Of a DNA stretch of 64,000 nt, positions 60,719 to 64,000 are shown one piece after another; position 1 is the stretch's first letter, and each line of letters starts with the position of its first letter. This DNA is from Rhodococcus ruber NBRC 15591 (GTDB lineage: Bacteria; Actinomycetota; Actinomycetes; Mycobacteriales; Mycobacteriaceae), in the NCBI RefSeq assembly GCF_001894945.1, contig NZ_BCXE01000023.1:124001-188000 (forward strand). Direction: 5' to 3'. The notes beneath the pieces are model-generated. The model was given only the letters and a program-made list of their open reading frames with translations, was not told the DNA's origin and did no database searches. The translations under genes were made by a program, and so were the position numbers.

Positions 60719-61756
60719 ATGAAACTGGGTCTGCAGCTCGGCTACTGGGGGGCGCAGCCGCCCGCGAACGCCGGAGAGCTCGTCGCTGCCGCCGAAGCGG
60801 AGGGCTTCGACGCGGTCTTCGCCGCCGAGTCGTGGGGCTCGGATGCGTTCACACCGCTCGCCTGGTGGGGCTCGGGCACGCAGCGGGTGCGGCTCGGCAC
60901 GTCCGTCGTGCAGGTCTCCGCCCGCACCCCCACCAGCTGCGCCATGCACGCCCTCACCCTCGACCACCTCAGCGGCGGCCGGCACATCCTGGGCCTCGGC
61001 GTGTCGGGCCCGCAGGTCGTCGAGGGATGGTACGGCGAGCCCTTCGCCAAACCGCTCGCTCGCACCCGCGAATACGTCTCGGTCGTGCGCCGGGTGCTCG
61101 ACCGCCGCGAGCCGGTGACCAACCCGGGGCCGCACTACCCGCTGCCGTACGACGGTCCCGGCGCCACCGGACTCGGCAAGCCGCTCAAGCCGATCACGCA
61201 CCCGCTGCGCGCGGACATCCCCATCTGGATCGGCGCCGAGGGACCGAAGAACGTCGCGTTGACCGCCGAGATCGCCGACGGATGGCTGGCCATCTACTAC
61301 TCGCCGCGCCTGGCCCCGATGTACGACGAGTGGCTCGACGAGGGCTTCTCCCGTCCGGGCGCCCGGCGCACCCGCGCCGACTTCGAGATCGCCGCGACCT
61401 GCCAGGTCGTCGTCACCGACGACCGGGCGGGGACCGTCGCGGGCCTCAAGCCCGTCACGGCCCTGTACGTCGGAGGCATGGGCACTCCCGAACTGAACTT
61501 CCACGCCCAGGTGTACCGGCGGATGGGCTACGGCGACGTCGTCGACGAGGTGACCAGGTTGTTCCGCGCCGGTCGCAAGGACGAGGCCGCCGCCGCGATC
61601 CCCGACGAGATGGTCACCGAGACGATGATCGTCGGCGACCGCGACGAGGTCCGTGCCGGGGTGAAGCGCTGGTCCGACGCGGGCGTGACGATGCTGCTGG
61701 TGAGCTGCCACGACGCCGAGCACGTGCGTTCCTTGGCGGACGTCGTCCTGGGCTGA
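60719..61756 (+). CDS. LLM-family F420-dependent oxidoreductase (Rv3520c-like)
   Basis: A 345-residue luciferase-like protein. LGLQLGYWGAQPPANAGEL, TSVVQVSARTPTSCAMHALTLDHLSGGRHILGLG (in part) and WIGAEGPKNVALTAEIADGW are visible. Length and context fit Rv3520c of the sterol regulon. AAAGGA precedes the ATG by ten bases. Cofactor F420 is inferred from family; the reaction is unknown. Confidence 0.87.
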   Translation: MKLGLQLGYWGAQPPANAGELVAAAEAEGFDAVFAAESWGSDAFTPLAWWGSGTQRVRLGTSVVQVSARTPTSCAMHALTLDHLSGGRHILGLGVSGPQVVEGWYGEPFAKPLARTREYVSVVRRVLDRREPVTNPGPHYPLPYDGPGATGLGKPLKPITHPLRADIPIWIGAEGPKNVALTAEIADGWLAIYYSPRLAPMYDEWLDEGFSRPGARRTRADFEIAATCQVVVTDDRAGTVAGLKPVTALYVGGMGTPELNFHAQVYRRMGYGDVVDEVTRLFRAGRKDEAAAAIPDEMVTETMIVGDRDEVRAGVKRWSDAGVTMLLVSCHDAEHVRSLADVVLG

Positions 61757-61792
61757 TCCCGCCGCCCCGGCGCGCACCCACTGCTGCCGCGT

Positions 61793-61843
61793 GACCGAAT
61801 GTCACACCGGTTCGATGTGATCGACGCGATGTGACATTCGGTC
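61793..61843. terminator. Hairpin (family A) between convergent genes
   Basis: Fourteen-base arms GACCGAATGTCACA and TGTGACATTCGGTC enclose a 23-base interior with a smaller inverted repeat. It lies between the Rv3520c-like gene and echA19. The right part is identical over 23 bases to the hairpin at 13502-13548. Confidence 0.7.
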
Positions 61844-61906
61844 GGCGGGGGCGGCCGGCGGGGGCGGTCGGCGGGGGCGGTCGGCGGGGGCGGCCGGCGG
61901 GGGCGG
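61842..61906. repeat. 13-bp tandem repeat, five copies
   Basis: Five uninterrupted units of YCGGCGGGGGCGG directly follow the hairpin and end 11 bases before the echA19 stop. The run is extremely G-rich on the + strand. No coding role. Confidence 0.9.
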
Positions 61907-61917
61907 GCAGAGGCCCC

Positions 61918-62751
61918 TCAGGCGCCGGTGAACTTCGGGGCCCGCTTCTCGGCGAAGGCGCGGGGGCCCTCCTTGGCGTCGGCGCTCTTGAAGACCTCGG
62001 CGCCGAGCTTCGCGTCGATCTCGAAGGCCTCCTCCTCGTGCATGCCCTCGGTGTCGCGGATGGTCTTCAGGATGGCCCGGACGGCGAGCGGGCCGTTGGC
62101 GGCGATGGTGCCGGCGATCTCGAGGGCCTTGTCGAGTGCCTGACCGTCGGGGACGACGTGGCCGATCAGGCCGATCTCCTTCGCCTCGGGGGCCGTGATG
62201 TGCCGGCCGGTGAGCAGGATGTCGGCGGCGATCGTGTAGGGGATCTGACGCACGAGCCGCACCGCCGAGCCACCGAGTGGGAACAGGCCCCATTTTGCTT
62301 CGGACACACCGAATTTCGCGCTCTCGCCGGCCACCCTGATGTCGGTGCCCTGGAGGATCTCGGTGCCGCCGGCGATGGCCGGCCCCTCCACCGCGGCGAT
62401 GAGCGGTTTGGTGAGGCGGCGGCCCTTGAGCAGCGCGGGCAGCCTGGACAGGTTCCATCCTCCGCCGTCGCCCTGCTCGAACTTGTCGCCCGGGGCGGAC
62501 CGGTTCATCGCCTTGAGGTCGGCGCCCGCGCAGAAGGCGCCGCCCGCGCCGGTCAGGACGGCCACCCGGATCTCCGGATCGTTGTCGACGCGGTCCCACG
62601 CCTCGGCCATGATCGCCATCATCTCGCCGGAGAGGGCGTTGCGCGCCTCGGGCCGGTTCATGGTGACGATCAGGACCGGACCGCGCTGCTCGACGAGGCA
62701 GTGCGGAGCGGCTGTCGAAATGCCGGAAACTTCCGATGCGGTGGTGGACAC
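61918..62751 (-). CDS. echA19: Sterol side-chain enoyl-CoA hydratase EchA19
   Basis: A 277-residue crotonase. [13 protein letters not shown] and [20 protein letters not shown] form the oxyanion hole. Divergence from fadD19 matches Rv3516-Rv3515c; EchA19 hydrates steroyl-enoyl-CoA made from the cholesterol side chain. A KstR-type box lies 54 bases upstream. Confidence 0.92.
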   Translation of the reverse strand: MSTTASEVSGISTAAPHCLVEQRGPVLIVTMNRPEARNALSGEMMAIMAEAWDRVDNDPEIRVAVLTGAGGAFCAGADLKAMNRSAPGDKFEQGDGGGWNLSRLPALLKGRRLTKPLIAAVEGPAIAGGTEILQGTDIRVAGESAKFGVSEAKWGLFPLGGSAVRLVRQIPYTIAADILLTGRHITAPEAKEIGLIGHVVPDGQALDKALEIAGTIAANGPLAVRAILKTIRDTEGMHEEEAFEIDAKLGAEVFKSADAKEGPRAFAEKRAPKFTGA

Positions 62752-62804
62752 TGAGGACTCCTGCGGTGTTGTGAACTGGATCTCATTCGGGTCTTGTCAG
62801 AAAC

Positions 62805-62818
62805 GGTAACACGTTCTA
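62805..62818. promoter_or_regulatory. KstR-type operator between echA19 and fadD19
   Basis: GGTAACACGTTCTA (reverse complement TAGAACGTGTTACC) has the AAC-N2-GTT core and one full half-site. Its end overlaps the -10 box TACTTT (62817-62822) of fadD19. Confidence 0.78.
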
Positions 62819-62828
62819 CTTTTGTGTC

Positions 62829-64000
62829 GTGGCCCTTAACATCGCAGACCTCGTAGAGCACGCAATCGACCTTGTTCCCGACCGCGTCGCGCTCGCGTCG
62901 GACGGACGTGAGGTCACCTACGCGCAGCTGGAGGAGCGCGCCAATCGGCTCGCCCACTATCTGCAGGAACAGGGTGTGAAGCCCGGTGACAAGGTGGGTA
63001 TCTACTCCCGCAACACCATCGAAGCCATCGAGGCGATGGTCGCGGTGTTCAAGATCCGTGCCGTGATGGTGAACGTCAACTACCGGTACGTCGAGAACGA
63101 GTTGCAGTACATCTTCGACAACTCGGACATGGTCGCGCTCGTCCACGAGCGTCGCTATTCGGACAAGGTCGCCGCCGTCCTGCCGCACTGTCCGCAGATC
63201 CGTACCGTCGTCGTGGTCGACGACGGTACCGATCTCGACTACTCGGGCTACGACGGCGTCGACTACGAGTCCGCCCTGGCCCAGGGCTCCCCCGAGCGCG
63301 ACTTCGGCGAACGCAGCGCCGACGACCTCTACATCCTCTACACCGGAGGCACCACCGGCAGCCCCAAGGGCGTGATGTGGCGTCAGGAGGACGTGTGGCG
63401 CGTGCTCGGCGGCGGCATCAACTTCATGACGGGCGAATACGTCGCCGACGAATGGGAACTCGCCAAGACCGGTGCCGCGGGTGCGCCGCTGGTGCGCTTC
63501 CCGATCCCGCCGCTCATCCACGGCGGTGCCCAGTGGGCGGTGCTGCAGTCGCTGTTCAGCGGCGGCAAGGTGATCATGCATCCCGAGTTCGACGGCCACG
63601 AGGTGTGGCGGGTCATCGAGGAACACAAGGTCAACGTCATCTTCATCACCGGCGACGCGATGGGCCGCCCGATGCTCGACGCCCTCGAGAGCGGCCGTCC
63701 CGGGACGGGGGAGAAGTACGACCTGTCGTCGCTGTTCGCGATGGCGTCGAGCGCGGCCCTGTTCTCCCCGGCGCTGAAGGAGCGCTTCCTGGACCTGATG
63801 CCCAACACGGTCGTCACCGACTCGATCGGCTCGTCCGAGACCGGCTTCGGCGGACTCGGCATCGTCGCCAAGGGACAGACCCACGCGGGCGGCCCGACCG
63901 TCAAGATCGACGCCTCCACCGCCGTGATCGACGACGAGGGGAACCCGATCGAGCCCGGATCCGGTCAGGTGGGCGTGCTCGCCCGCAAGGGCCACATCCC
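62829..64000 (+). CDS. fadD19: Sterol side-chain acyl-CoA ligase FadD19 (partial)
   Basis: The first 390 residues of an ANL acyl-CoA synthetase are present; about 150 are off the window. YILYTGGTTGSPKGVMWR is the ATP loop and SIGSSETGFGG the following A-region. FadD19 activates C3-26-oic sterol side chains and is required for C24-branched sterols in Rhodococcus. TACTTT-N6-GTG with no ribosome-binding site indicates a leaderless transcript. Confidence 0.93.
   Translation, partial: MALNIADLVEHAIDLVPDRVALASDGREVTYAQLEERANRLAHYLQEQGVKPGDKVGIYSRNTIEAIEAMVAVFKIRAVMVNVNYRYVENELQYIFDNSDMVALVHERRYSDKVAAVLPHCPQIRTVVVVDDGTDLDYSGYDGVDYESALAQGSPERDFGERSADDLYILYTGGTTGSPKGVMWRQEDVWRVLGGGINFMTGEYVADEWELAKTGAAGAPLVRFPIPPLIHGGAQWAVLQSLFSGGKVIMHPEFDGHEVWRVIEEHKVNVIFITGDAMGRPMLDALESGRPGTGEKYDLSSLFAMASSAALFSPALKERFLDLMPNTVVTDSIGSSETGFGGLGIVAKGQTHAGGPTVKIDASTAVIDDEGNPIEPGSGQVGVLARKGHI

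Overview
The window is a 64 kb piece of a GC-rich actinobacterial chromosome, most likely Rhodococcus. The evidence is the aerobic sterol catabolism gene set laid out as in mycolic-acid actinomycetes, two sets of TetR-type operators matching the known KstR and KstR2 consensus motifs, a Tat-exported covalent-FAD cholesterol oxidase, and many GTG starts and leaderless promoters. No rRNA, tRNA, phage, insertion sequence or CRISPR array was seen.

Layout. 1-6 kb: accessory genes (EamA exporter, LysR, TetR, ZapE-type ATPase) and an 857-residue protein joining an adenylation domain, a carrier domain and a membrane acyltransferase. 6-13.5 kb: cholesterol oxidase, Hsd4B-like hydratase, KstD, and the divergent hsaE-hsaG-hsaF operon for the last steps of ring A/B degradation. 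13.5-19.6 kb: a non-steroid block (NarL-type two-component system, small membrane protein, SelO, DHFR-like reductase, zinc ribbon). 19.6-24.8 kb: kshA plus a small Cys-rich partner, divergent from hsaA-hsaD-hsaC-hsaB. 24.9-29.5 kb: envelope/stress-like genes, a decarboxylase-like gene with its own KstR box, an aldo-keto reductase and a DUF1254/DUF1214 protein. 29.8-39.4 kb: first HIP (hexahydroindanedione propionate) block: fadD3, an enoyl-CoA hydratase and three acyl-CoA dehydrogenases, facing fadE30, ipdF, kstR2 and fadA6. 39.4-43.5 kb: secreted protein, P450, TetR, DUF2277 and a deletion scar joining two broken genes. 43.5-48.1 kb: second HIP block, ipdC-ipdB-ipdA-echA20, facing an Rv3548c-like SDR. 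48.2-54 kb: GyrA-like/GNAT fusion, Ddn-like protein, fadA5 facing cyp125, and a second KstD. 54-60.6 kb: MFS transporter, then a six-gene KstR-box operon (tandem DUF35-like, ltp4, ltp3, F420 oxidoreductase, KSI-like, MobA-like). 60.7-64 kb: second F420 oxidoreductase and echA19 facing fadD19, which runs off the end.

Together: CYP125, FadD19, EchA19, FadA5, Ltp3/Ltp4 and Hsd4B handle the side chain. Cholesterol oxidase, KstD and KshA act on the nucleus, HsaA-D open rings A and B, and HsaE-G turn the released C6 acid into central metabolites. FadD3, FadE30-33, IpdF, IpdC, EchA20, IpdAB and FadA6 degrade rings C and D. Eight KstR-type boxes sit at upper-pathway promoters and two KstR2-type boxes at the HIP operons. 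kstR, kshB, mce4 and the fadE28/29-ltp2 group are not in the window.

Most worth a second look: sequence-related long hairpins reused at convergent gene ends; the adenylation-carrier-acyltransferase fusion; the tandem DUF35-like protein beside Ltp3/Ltp4; KstR boxes at genes outside the textbook pathway; and the LuxR/NmrA deletion scar.
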